Shown here in pieces: positions 1-6,037 of a DNA stretch of 6,037 nt. The notes under the pieces were generated by a model. It worked only from the letters and a program-made list of their open reading frames with translations. It searched no databases and was not told the DNA's origin. Origin of the DNA: Litorimonas sp964565335. GTDB taxonomy: Bacteria; Pseudomonadota; Alphaproteobacteria; Caulobacterales; Maricaulaceae. Numbering within the stretch: position 1 is the stretch's first letter; each line of letters begins with the position of its first letter. The stretch spans positions 1-6,037 of the forward strand of contig CAZMEN010000104.1 in assembly GCA_964565335.1 (NCBI GenBank). The letters are read 5' to 3'. Position numbers and translations under genes: made by a program.

Positions 1-700
1 TGTCATTACTGACCAAACCGTTCACACTCTCGCTCGTAGTTTCAATATTATTGGCCGTAACCGTGATAGCTTCAGCGGCTTCAGTAACGGATATAATGAG
101 CCTATTCACCTCAGCCATATCCAATTCCGAAGTATCAATATTGCCGGTAATTTGTTCAATGTTTTTTAAAATTTTATGGAAATCATCAATCGCATCTGTT
201 GAGAGAACGGCGCTAACGCGGTTTAGAGCGACCGCCGCATTTTCAATCACACTACCGCCCCCGTCCAGAAAGGTATCAATCTGGCTCATCTGCCCCTCAA
301 TACGCTTTGGCCCTCTGCCCGGTAAGTCATTTAAAAGTGGAAAGCCCTCTCCGCCCGAAAATACTTGAATGTAACTCAGCCCTGTCAATCCCAATGGCTC
401 CAATCGGGCAAAGGATTTTGTATCGACAGGTGTACGACTTTCTACCTCAATGCTGGCAATCACAACATTGGCATCCTCGGGATCCAGCCCCAGTTTTGAA
501 ACCTCGCCTACCTTCAGCCCGTTGAAACGAACTTCACTCCCATTGGATAAACCTCGTACAGGTCCGCTAAAGCTGACTTCATACGCATCAAACTTTTGAT
601 CGAATTGCGCCTGAGATATCCATAGCACGAAGGCGATGACCGCAAGGAAGGACATCAGTACAAAAAATCCGATTAATGCGTAATGGGCTTTGTTTTCCAT
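1..700 (-). CDS. mlaD: MlaD-like MCE-domain lipid-binding protein (3' end outside window)
   Basis: This is the periplasmic, membrane-anchored substrate-binding subunit of an Mla-type phospholipid ABC transporter. The open frame runs from ATG at 700 to the left window edge, giving 233 residues without a stop. Residues 8-28 form one hydrophobic anchor. An MCE domain follows at about 39-116, with the family hallmark VRGLSNGSEVRFNG at 48-61 followed by KVGEV at 63-67, and the GLTGLSYIQV segment at 104-113 that matches the pore-loop strand of E. coli MlaD. From about 130 on the sequence is predicted helical and polar, as in MCE proteins with a long C-terminal coiled coil. Known family members of this type extend beyond what is visible, so the C-terminus is missing only because the window ends. 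It starts 23 bases after mlaF and has no strong Shine-Dalgarno sequence, which fits an operon. The family call is secure. The exact orthologue name (mlaD versus another MCE gene) is an inference from its mlaE-mlaF neighbours. Confidence 0.93.
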   Translation of the reverse strand, partial: MENKAHYALIGFFVLMSFLAVIAFVLWISQAQFDQKFDAYEVSFSGPVRGLSNGSEVRFNGLKVGEVSKLGLDPEDANVVIASIEVESRTPVDTKSFARLEPLGLTGLSYIQVFSGGEGFPLLNDLPGRGPKRIEGQMSQIDTFLDGGGSVIENAAVALNRVSAVLSTDAIDDFHKILKNIEQITGNIDTSELDMAEVNRLIISVTEAAEAITVTANNIETTSESVNGLVSND

Positions 701-723
701 GTTTTAATCAGCCGAACGCTGCC

Positions 724-1527
724 TTATTGCGCTTTTCCGCCAGCCGCCATAGCTGCACGGGATCGAGGGCCGCCAAAATATTCTCGTACCCAAGGGTGAT
801 CATATTGTTGAACGGTCTCCAACTTATCGGCGATTGCTATACGTTTATCAACCAAAACCGCAACACGGTCACAAATGGCATAAAGACTGTCCAAATCATG
901 GGTCACCATGAGGACTGTCAAATTCATGGCTTCCTTCAATCCCAATATCAACGTGTCAAAAGCATGCGCCCCAATCGGGTCAAGGCCTGCCGTTGGCTCA
1001 TCCAGAAAAAGCAGAGTCGGATCAAGCGCTAGGGAGCGCGCCAAACCTGCACGTTTTTTCATACCACCAGACAAATCAGACGGATATAGAACGGCGGATT
1101 CCGGGGGCAATCCAACCATATGAATTTTCATATCCGCTAATTCCCGCATCAGGCTTTCGGGTAAATCTGTATGTTCCCGCAGCGGAATCATGATATTTTG
1201 CCGAACCGTCATTGAAGAAAACAAAGCACCGCCTTGGAAGAGGACGCCAATCTCATTGTTGATGGCGTGGCGATCTTCTGCGCTTAGCTGATCTCGAGGT
1301 TGACCAAAATAATGAACGGCGCCGCCTTCGGGGTCTTTCAATCCCAAGAGCGTATTCATCAGGACAGATTTACCCGACCCTGACCCACCAACCAATCCAA
1401 TTATTTCGCGATGATTCAGTTGAAAGTCTAAATTCTCATGAATGATATTGGGCCCAAATTGAGTCAATAGGCCTCTCGCCTCCATAGGTGGTTGGTTTTT
1501 GTCAAAACTTTGAGCAAAATCGGTCAT
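724..1527 (-). CDS. mlaF: MlaF-like ABC transporter ATPase for lipid transport
   Basis: This is the cytoplasmic ATPase that powers the Mla lipid transporter by binding the MlaE permease. The 267-residue protein has every ABC motif intact: Walker A GGSGSGKS at 47-54, Q-loop Gln98 in LFQGGALF, the signature LSGGM at 152-156, Walker B LLFLDE at 172-177, the D-loop after GLDP at 181-184, and the switch histidine His210 in VTHDLD. The signature followed by KKRAGLARSLALDP and the FQGGALFSSMTV stretch are typical of MlaF/Ttg2A-type ATPases rather than importers of small solutes. Its ATG overlaps the mlaE stop as TAATG, which supports this start and implies translational coupling. Met15 is a possible internal start but has no such support. 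The C-terminal tail after about residue 240 is short and polar. Length and motif content are normal for the family. Confidence 0.95.
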   Translation of the reverse strand: MTDFAQSFDKNQPPMEARGLLTQFGPNIIHENLDFQLNHREIIGLVGGSGSGKSVLMNTLLGLKDPEGGAVHYFGQPRDQLSAEDRHAINNEIGVLFQGGALFSSMTVRQNIMIPLREHTDLPESLMRELADMKIHMVGLPPESAVLYPSDLSGGMKKRAGLARSLALDPTLLFLDEPTAGLDPIGAHAFDTLILGLKEAMNLTVLMVTHDLDSLYAICDRVAVLVDKRIAIADKLETVQQYDHPWVREYFGGPRSRAAMAAGGKAQ

Positions 1528-2657
1528 TATATGCCCAACTGAAAGAAGAGAATGGCGAAGAGCGCATCTAAGGCAATCACAGCAAATATCGCTTGCACAA
1601 CACTCGTTGTTGTCCGTTCGCCCAATGAGTCAACGCTGCCTGTGACCGCTAAACCTTGTCGGCAGCCAATAATCGCAATGATGAGGCCGAAAAAAGGTGT
1701 CTTCGCCAAACCAACCCAAAGCTGCGTCGTGTCAATGGCCTCTCTGAAACGGTTGAGAAAAAGTGACGGCGAAATGTCTGCCCCGCCTGTCCATGCCACA
1801 AGCATCCCACCGAAAACTCCGCTCATCATTGCGAGAAAGGTAAGAATGGGAGTAGAGATAATACAAGCTAGCGCTCTCGGAACGACGAGTGTTTCATAGG
1901 TATCCAATCCAATAACGGTCATGGCATCGATTTCCTGCCGCATTTTCATGGCACCGATTTGCGCTGTGAAGGCGGAATCCGAACGCCCCGCCAAGAGTAT
2001 AGCGGTAATGATGGGCGCCAGTTCCCGCAAAACTGAGAAACCAACTAAATCCACCATGAAAACACTTGCCCCGAAAGACGCCAAAAGGTTAGCTCCCATA
2101 TAAGCTATTACCGCGCCAATGAAAAAGCTTAGCACCATGACAATCGGCGCAGCATCCAGCCCGACCTTTTCTGTCAAAGCGACAACCGATTTCCAGCGAA
2201 TTTTCTGTGGCGTCAGGCACAATCGACCAAAAACGGTAAAGAAGTGACCAATAAAGACCAGTGTTTCCCAGACCTCCTTACCAAAACGCTCTGTGGCTAG
2301 CCCAATACGAGTAAGAGTATCATACCAGGGCCGCGTGTTTGACGGAGGATCACCCGCAGTAGCTTCGCAGGCGGCTCGCAAGAGTGTGAACTGTCCTTCG
2401 GTGCCGGATTCAATCCTCCAGTCCCGCCGCGGTCGGCCATGCCCCCCCATTAACCGTGCCAACAAATAGGCCCCTGCCGTATCAAGATTCTTCAAATTCG
2501 AGAAATCAAATATAACGTCTGATATTTCAGATGATGTGTCTTCGAGCAACAAGGATTCATGCAAAACCCTTGCGTTCTCTATCGTCCAGCCCCCTACGGC
2601 GGCGACGTGAAGCGTTGCTCCAACCTGATTGAGAGTATATTTTGCTTCATTAGACAT
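1527..2657 (-). CDS. mlaE: MlaE-family lipid ABC transporter permease with N-terminal STAS domain
   Basis: This is the inner-membrane permease of the Mla transporter, fused to a STAS domain that takes the place of the separate MlaB subunit. Numbering is from the ATG at 2657 (376 residues). The STAS domain spans about 7-103 and carries DTAG at 59-62; its Thr60 lines up with Thr52 of E. coli MlaB (VDTGG). A linker and an interfacial helix (about 122-148) lead to the permease. The permease has hydrophobic spans near 170-193, 258-289, 317-332 and 353-372, and the MlaE signature ELAPIIT followed by AGRSDSAFTAQIGAMK (212-238). A GTG three codons upstream (2666) could also start the protein, adding three residues. 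I prefer the ATG because GGA lies 4 bases before it, while the GTG has nothing similar. The start sits inside a perfect inverted repeat, described separately. The stop overlaps the mlaF start. STAS-MlaE fusions are known, so the architecture is not new. Confidence 0.94.
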   Translation of the reverse strand: MSNEAKYTLNQVGATLHVAAVGGWTIENARVLHESLLLEDTSSEISDVIFDFSNLKNLDTAGAYLLARLMGGHGRPRRDWRIESGTEGQFTLLRAACEATAGDPPSNTRPWYDTLTRIGLATERFGKEVWETLVFIGHFFTVFGRLCLTPQKIRWKSVVALTEKVGLDAAPIVMVLSFFIGAVIAYMGANLLASFGASVFMVDLVGFSVLRELAPIITAILLAGRSDSAFTAQIGAMKMRQEIDAMTVIGLDTYETLVVPRALACIISTPILTFLAMMSGVFGGMLVAWTGGADISPSLFLNRFREAIDTTQLWVGLAKTPFFGLIIAIIGCRQGLAVTGSVDSLGERTTTSVVQAIFAVIALDALFAILFFQLGI

Positions 2658-2672
2658 GAGTTCCACTCATGT
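2654..2672 (-). promoter_or_regulatory. Inverted repeat covering the mlaE start codon
   Basis: Perfect 8-base arms (2654-2661 and 2665-2672) are separated by 3 bases. In the mRNA this reads ACAUGAGU-GGA-ACUCAUGU. The hairpin would pair the preferred AUG (2657-2655) within its stem and leave the presumed ribosome-binding GGA in the loop. The other arm contains a second AUG (2670) that opens a six-codon out-of-frame peptide ending at 2650. It could be a translational control hairpin or a DNA operator. An 8-bp repeat of this kind is expected roughly once by chance in a window this size, so only its position makes it notable. Confidence 0.35.
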
Positions 2673-2787
2673 GCAAAGACTTCTGCTCGGCGTCAAGTCA
2701 TGCTTGCGCTTCAACAACAATCACAGGAAGGTTTTTACGGTGAAACTAAGCCGCGTGGTTCAATCTGGTATGAAAGCTTACAAACCC

Positions 2788-3408
2788 CTATGAATTGATA
2801 GCTTTTGCTTCATTCATAGCGTCGTTGCGAACACGTTGCCCAAAAGCATCGGTCACGCGCCTTAATCCCTCAAGACTTTCGCTGTAATCGCCCAAAAGAG
2901 CATCGCCTTCAGGCGCATTGAATATGTCTTCGGCGGCGGTAAAGCTACGTTTTGCTTCATTTGCAGCCATGAGCGCTTTTTCTAGGCTACTCAATTCATT
3001 GCCGAGAGAATTATCGCCTGGAGCCATTGCTAAATATATCTCAGCAGCTTGGCGCGTTTGTTCAACATGGCCTTTTGCGAGAATAATATCAGATTTCAGA
3101 GCATCCCACGAACCGACGGATGAAGCGTAGTTATCTTGAGCGCTTAATGGTGACTTTTGCAGGCCTTTTAGTAACGTCAAGGCAGCCGCTCGAACTTTAC
3201 TGCGAGACGTTTCAGCGACAAAACCCTTATTTTTAAAAGCCGTATAAAGCTTGTTAGCCGCTCTTTGAACGACATTCACATCAGAGGATTTGGAGACAGA
3301 TTGAGGTTTAGATATTGCGACTTCGGTCATATCAACGGTTGCACAGGCCGATGCCATAATGCACCCACATATCGCAACGCTACGCAATGATTTCAGGCCA
3401 TAGCCCAT
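2788..3408 (-). CDS. Putative lipoprotein of unknown function
   Basis: I do not recognise this 206-residue protein. Its N-terminus looks like a lipoprotein signal peptide: a short basic start (Lys6, Arg9), a hydrophobic core at about 10-21, and a lipobox-like ASA-Cys ending at Cys22. Alanine at -3 is less common than leucine, and Cys14 and Cys16 lie inside the signal, so lipid attachment is probable but not certain. The mature part has no cysteine, no membrane span and no repeat. It is rich in Ala, Lys, Glu and Ser, with long stretches that look alpha-helical (about 46-70, 93-125 and 137-160), suggesting a helical periplasmic or membrane-tethered protein. The start at 3408 is well supported by AGGGA seven bases upstream. 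It is 130 bp ahead of mlaE on the same strand with no clear terminator between, so co-transcription with the Mla genes is possible. It does not resemble the ABC auxiliary lipoproteins (PqiC-like) usually linked to MCE systems as far as I can judge by eye. Confidence 0.8.
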   Translation of the reverse strand: MGYGLKSLRSVAICGCIMASACATVDMTEVAISKPQSVSKSSDVNVVQRAANKLYTAFKNKGFVAETSRSKVRAAALTLLKGLQKSPLSAQDNYASSVGSWDALKSDIILAKGHVEQTRQAAEIYLAMAPGDNSLGNELSSLEKALMAANEAKRSFTAAEDIFNAPEGDALLGDYSESLEGLRRVTDAFGQRVRNDAMNEAKAINS

Positions 3409-3485
3409 ATGTTTATCCCTAACTCGTTACACTCGGCAAAACCAAACGCAATATATGTCCACCCTATTACATTAGATGAACAATG

Positions 3486-3508
3486 CTAAACGTATTATGA
3501 ACGTTTAG
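3486..3508. repeat. 8-bp inverted repeat upstream of the lipoprotein gene
   Basis: CTAAACGT (3486-3493) and ACGTTTAG (3501-3508) are perfect inverted copies separated by ATTATGA. The repeat lies 78 bases before the lipoprotein start, where an operator or promoter element could sit. The stem is AT-rich and is not followed by a T-run on either strand, so it is not a convincing intrinsic terminator. The function is unknown, and chance occurrence is plausible. Confidence 0.3.
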
Positions 3509-3556
3509 TCCCCATTTTCAGTTATGGCTATTTTGATCTTCTGACAAGGGTGCAGG

Positions 3557-3593
3557 CACAGTGGACAGATTAACATTTGGACAGCCCACTGCG
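3557..3593 (-). terminator. Possible 3' hairpin after the NSS transporter gene
   Basis: The transcript of the symporter gene can fold into a 10-bp stem 20 bases after its stop: CGCAGUGGGC (3593-3584) pairs with GUCCACUGUG (3566-3557), with two G-U pairs and a 17-base loop. No U-run follows, so it does not meet the standard for an intrinsic terminator. It may instead protect the 3' end, mark a factor-dependent stop, or be a chance structure. Confidence 0.25.
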
Positions 3594-3613
3594 ATTTCAC
3601 TTTAGGTTCTTAC

Positions 3614-4981
3614 CTATCCCAACAATGGGAAAACCCATTTAGACAAAGTCCCCCAAACCAACACAAAACCCATGAAGACAGGAGCAATATATTTAGTCAA
3701 GAGCACTATGAACTCACCGATAGCTTGTCCTTCCCCCTCGATTTCCCCGGCGAGAATAGCTTTGTCGAGGCGCCAACCGACAAAGAGAGAGATTAAGAGA
3801 GCCGAAAGAGGCGCCAAAATTGGCCCCGCCAAACCTGTATCAATGAAGTCAAAGAATTGAGGGCTAAAAAGCGATCCAAAACCCAACGTAATAACTGCTC
3901 CGCCAGTAATCCACGCGGCCTTACTTTTTGTCATCTTAAATTTCTCGGCCACATAAGCCACGGAAGGCTCAAGCAATGAAACGGAGGATGTAATCGCGGC
4001 AAAGAACGCCAAGAAGAAGAAGGCTGCGCCGACCAAATTTCCAATACCTGTTCCGCCCAAAGCCGTAGGAAGCGTCTGGAAAAAGATACCTGCGCCAGCA
4101 CTAAAATCAAGATTATTAGAAAATACAATCGGGAAGATGGCCAAGCCTGCCGTTATCGCAACCAACGTATCTACACCAGAGACGGTTACAGCGGCTTTCG
4201 GAATACTGATATTACGCGGCAAATATGACCCGTAAGTAATCATAATGGCGTTACCAATACCAATAGAAAAACAAGCTTGCCCCAAGGCAGAAGTCGCCAC
4301 TTGCGGCGTAATCTTAGAGAAGTCTGGTGTGAACATGAAAGAGAATGCCTCTGCCGTACCGCCAGATGATAGTCCAGAAATTATGGAGTACGCACACAAC
4401 CCAATCAACAGAACGAAGAAAAGCGGCATGAGTAGTTTCGCAGCGACTTCAATCCCTTTGTTAACACCACGCGATACTAGCCAAATTGTCAGTACACCAA
4501 ATACCAAAAACCAAGGCATGACGCCCATCGGGTTTCCTAGCATTGTGTCAAATTGCCCGGCGATTGCTTCAGGTTCCTGGCCGTTAAACGCGCCGAAAAG
4601 AAATTTAGGAATGTAAGATAAAACCCAAGCGGCGACGACGCAGTAAAAACTCACAATCAGGAAAGACGCAATCATGCCGAACCAAGCCCCTGACGCCCAA
4701 AAACCAGAAACTTTACTGCGGCGCGTCAAATCATTGGCCGATTCAATCGCACTCGATGCCTGCCCTGCACGGCCAATAATGTATTCGCCCATCAGAACCG
4801 GTACGCCCACCAGAACAATACAGGCGATATAGATGACGAGGAATGCCGCCCCGCCATTGGTCCCTAACTCGGCGGAGAACCGCCAGAGGTTTCCTAAACC
4901 GACTGAAGAGCCAACGGCAGCCATAATAAATGCAAAACGTGAGGACCACTGAGCCGTGCCCTGACCGGAAATAGTTGCCAT
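3614..4981 (-). CDS. Sodium:neurotransmitter symporter family (NSS/SNF) transporter
   Basis: This is an inner-membrane sodium-coupled symporter of the LeuT-fold NSS family, probably for an amino acid or related compound; the substrate cannot be read from the sequence. The 455 residues form about 11 membrane helices, the usual bacterial NSS number (12 in LeuT). Helix 1 holds the hallmark GSSVGLGNLWRF (24-35); Trp12, Arg15, Asn31 and Arg34 match LeuT Trp8, Arg11, Asn27 and Arg30. Tyr113 in helix 3 matches the substrate-contacting LeuT Tyr108. Helix 6 has the unwound segment FSIGIGN (238-244). Helix 8 has AITSS (329-333), where Thr331 and Ser332 match LeuT Thr354 and Ser355 of sodium site 2. The start at 4981 is supported by AAGGG nine bases upstream and by the family's normal N-terminus. 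Oddities are small: Ser239 and Asn244 replace LeuT Thr254 and Phe259. It sits 135 bp after rodA and is probably transcribed separately. Confidence 0.95.
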   Translation of the reverse strand: MATISGQGTAQWSSRFAFIMAAVGSSVGLGNLWRFSAELGTNGGAAFLVIYIACIVLVGVPVLMGEYIIGRAGQASSAIESANDLTRRSKVSGFWASGAWFGMIASFLIVSFYCVVAAWVLSYIPKFLFGAFNGQEPEAIAGQFDTMLGNPMGVMPWFLVFGVLTIWLVSRGVNKGIEVAAKLLMPLFFVLLIGLCAYSIISGLSSGGTAEAFSFMFTPDFSKITPQVATSALGQACFSIGIGNAIMITYGSYLPRNISIPKAAVTVSGVDTLVAITAGLAIFPIVFSNNLDFSAGAGIFFQTLPTALGGTGIGNLVGAAFFFLAFFAAITSSVSLLEPSVAYVAEKFKMTKSKAAWITGGAVITLGFGSLFSPQFFDFIDTGLAGPILAPLSALLISLFVGWRLDKAILAGEIEGEGQAIGEFIVLLTKYIAPVFMGFVLVWGTLSKWVFPLLG

Positions 4982-5041
4982 TTGAAAACACCCTTTATTA
5001 TTTGCGAGCAGCTGTCTCTTGAGCGCTCATATTTTAGTCTT

Positions 5042-5069
5042 TGATTAAGGGATTATACATTGGGGTCAA
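5042..5069 (-). promoter_or_regulatory. Candidate promoter for the NSS transporter gene
   Basis: In the gap between rodA and the symporter the minus strand carries TTGACC (5069-5064). A 16-base spacer separates it from TAATCA (5047-5042), a plausible sigma-70 pair. A perfect TATAAT also lies in between (5057-5052), but it has no good -35 at the right distance. Either choice gives a leader of roughly 55-65 bases before the ATG at 4981. No operator was identified, apart from the 8-base palindrome GAGCGCTC at 5021-5028 in the leader. Confidence 0.35.
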
Positions 5070-5116
5070 GGGAACAGGACTATCTCAATTTAGAGATTCT
5101 CAAAAGAAACTATTTC

Positions 5117-6037
5117 TTAATAAGCGCTTCGCGGTAATTCTATGTTACGATGCAAATGAGCAGACAGAATGAGACCAAAGCCAAACATCACCGCTAAAAT
5201 CACTGTTCCGCCGTAGGAAATTAACGGCAACGGGACACCTACAACAGGCATGAGACCCATAACCATACCCAAATTGATGAAAATATANNNNNNNNNNAAA
5301 TATAGAGCGTGAAAGTCGTAATCAGACCAAGAATGAGCAGCTTTGCAAACATGGCTTTGCATTGTGTGGCTAAATAAACGCATACGCCAATAACCGCGAT
5401 GTAGATACCGATTGTCAACAAACTACCTATTAAGCCAAACTCCTCACCTATGACGGTAAAAATAAAGTCTGTACGGTTTTCAGGCACATAGTCTCCTTGG
5501 CGCTGCGTTCCCTTCATGAAACCTTTCCCGGAAACACCTCCACTGCCCAAAGCGATTTTTGATTGTGTAATATGATAACTCGCCCCGGATGGATCGCGAG
5601 CCGGGTCCAAAAAGGTAAGAATACGGGCTCGCTGATATTCTTTGAGGCCAAACCGCAAGAATAGAGGCAGGCCAATAGACGTCAAAATCGTTGCAATGGA
5701 TATTATGCGCCAATTGACGCCTGCAAGAAAAACGATTGTAACGCCTGTGGCGGCCAACAAAAGTGTCGTCCCTAAATCCGGTTGTTTCAAAATCAAAGCC
5801 ATCGGCATCCCAATCAAAGCCAAGGCTCCAAGTAATCCCGTAATGTGAGACACGCGCCAGCGCGGAAGATCGTGATAAAACCGCGCTAATGCGAGTACAA
5901 TAGACAGTTTCATTAACTCCGAGGGCTGAAGCCGCGTCACGCCAATATCCACCCACCTTTGAGATCCGTTCACGACAACGCCAAAAAACTCCACGCCAAG
6001 AAGCAAAATCAATGAGCCTATGTATGCGGGGTAAGCC
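5117..6037 (-). CDS. rodA: RodA, SEDS-family peptidoglycan polymerase (5' end outside window; interrupted by N run)
   Basis: RodA is the inner-membrane glycosyltransferase that polymerises glycan strands from lipid II with PBP2 during rod elongation. The frame enters from the right edge (first full codon 6036) and stops at 5119-5117. As printed it is broken at the ten Ns. Merging the duplicated 7-base flanks gives one 300-residue frame, compared with 370 in E. coli RodA, so roughly 70-80 N-terminal residues are missing. Numbered on that merged frame, landmarks are NGSQRWVDIG (about 22-31), QPDLGTT (85-91), YQRARILTFLDP (134-145), HITQSKIALGSGG (155-167), and TDFIF with Asp190, which matches the essential SEDS aspartate. 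The closing motif is PVVGVPLPLISYGGT (258-272). The PVVGVPLPL form favours RodA over FtsW, where this reads more like TGLPLPF. TTG at 6012 is an internal codon, not the start. In many genomes PBP2 (mrdA) lies just upstream; that would be beyond the right edge. No strong terminator follows. Confidence 0.92.
5281..5304. other. Assembly gap (10 Ns) flanked by identical 7-base sequence
   Basis: The sequence aaatata occurs immediately left (5281-5287) and immediately right (5298-5304) of ten Ns (5288-5297). The two copies together with the Ns add 17 bases, which is not a multiple of three and explains the apparent frame change in rodA. If the two copies are the same bases seen from two contig ends, the true sequence is 17 bases shorter and rodA is intact. 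Confidence 0.85.

Noticed and set aside
51..525. Plus-strand frames opposite the left-edge gene
   Set aside because: The minus strand there encodes a clear MCE-domain protein over the whole stretch, so these are antisense shadows.
676..1193. Plus-strand open frames opposite mlaF
   Set aside because: They lie antisense to a gene with every ABC motif intact, overlap one another and show no recognisable protein features.
2673..2787. A promoter for the Mla operon, with TTGACG near 2695 as -35
   Set aside because: No acceptable -10 lies 16-18 bases downstream, so transcription from here cannot be supported from sequence alone.
4245..4616. A 123-codon plus-strand frame opposite the symporter
   Set aside because: It is a shadow of the well-conserved NSS gene; the translated sequence has no domain character or supported start.
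5082..5118. Hairpins just after rodA (AAGAAA-TAG-TTTCTT at the stop codon and ATCTC...GAGAT) as an intrinsic terminator
   Set aside because: The stems are short and mostly A-T, and no proper T-run follows a GC-rich stem. They are too weak to call a terminator.
5117..5383. A separate small membrane protein starting at 5383
   Set aside because: Only its part after the Ns is real, and that part is the RodA C-terminus. The part before the Ns is out of frame with RodA.
5239..6012. A 257-residue frame starting at TTG 6012 and ending in a tail read through the Ns, suggesting a truncated RodA
   Set aside because: The frame is open to the window edge upstream of 6012, and the tail after the Ns is read in the wrong frame. 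Both ends are artefacts of the window border and the N run.

Overview
All five genes in this window are read leftward, from the minus strand. Protein-level resemblance suggests a Gram-negative bacterium, most likely an alphaproteobacterium. The pointers are an Mla-type lipid transporter whose permease carries a fused STAS domain, a RodA elongasome protein, and a putative outer-envelope lipoprotein. The taxonomic call is an inference from gene style; there is no rRNA or other marker gene here.

In transcription order (right to left) the layout is as follows. (1) rodA at 5117-6037 is the peptidoglycan polymerase of the rod-shape elongation complex. Its 5' end lies outside the window, and it is interrupted by a run of ten Ns. 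(2) A sodium:neurotransmitter symporter family (NSS) transporter lies at 3614-4981, with a candidate promoter in the 135-bp gap behind rodA. (3) After a 205-bp spacer with two inverted repeats comes a 206-residue putative lipoprotein of unknown function (2788-3408). (4) After a further 130 bp comes an Mla/MCE lipid-transport cluster: a STAS-MlaE permease fusion (1527-2657), the MlaF ATPase (724-1527, overlapping by one base as TAATG) and an MlaD-like MCE substrate-binding protein (1-700, running off the left edge).

The three Mla genes should form one ABC-type complex. MlaD is anchored in the inner membrane and projects into the periplasm, MlaE is the membrane permease, MlaF hydrolyses ATP, and the STAS domain replaces the separate MlaB subunit. 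RodA and Mla both serve the envelope, but nothing in the sequence shows that they are co-regulated.

The most useful finding concerns the N run. It is flanked by an identical 7-base sequence (aaatata), and merging the two copies restores an uninterrupted RodA reading frame with the conserved family sequence. The gap is therefore very probably an assembly artefact, not missing sequence or a real frameshift. Two other points deserve a look: an 8-bp inverted repeat exactly over the mlaE start codon, and the unassigned lipoprotein just upstream of the lipid transporter. I found no mobile element, CRISPR array, RNA gene or clearly novel multi-gene system.
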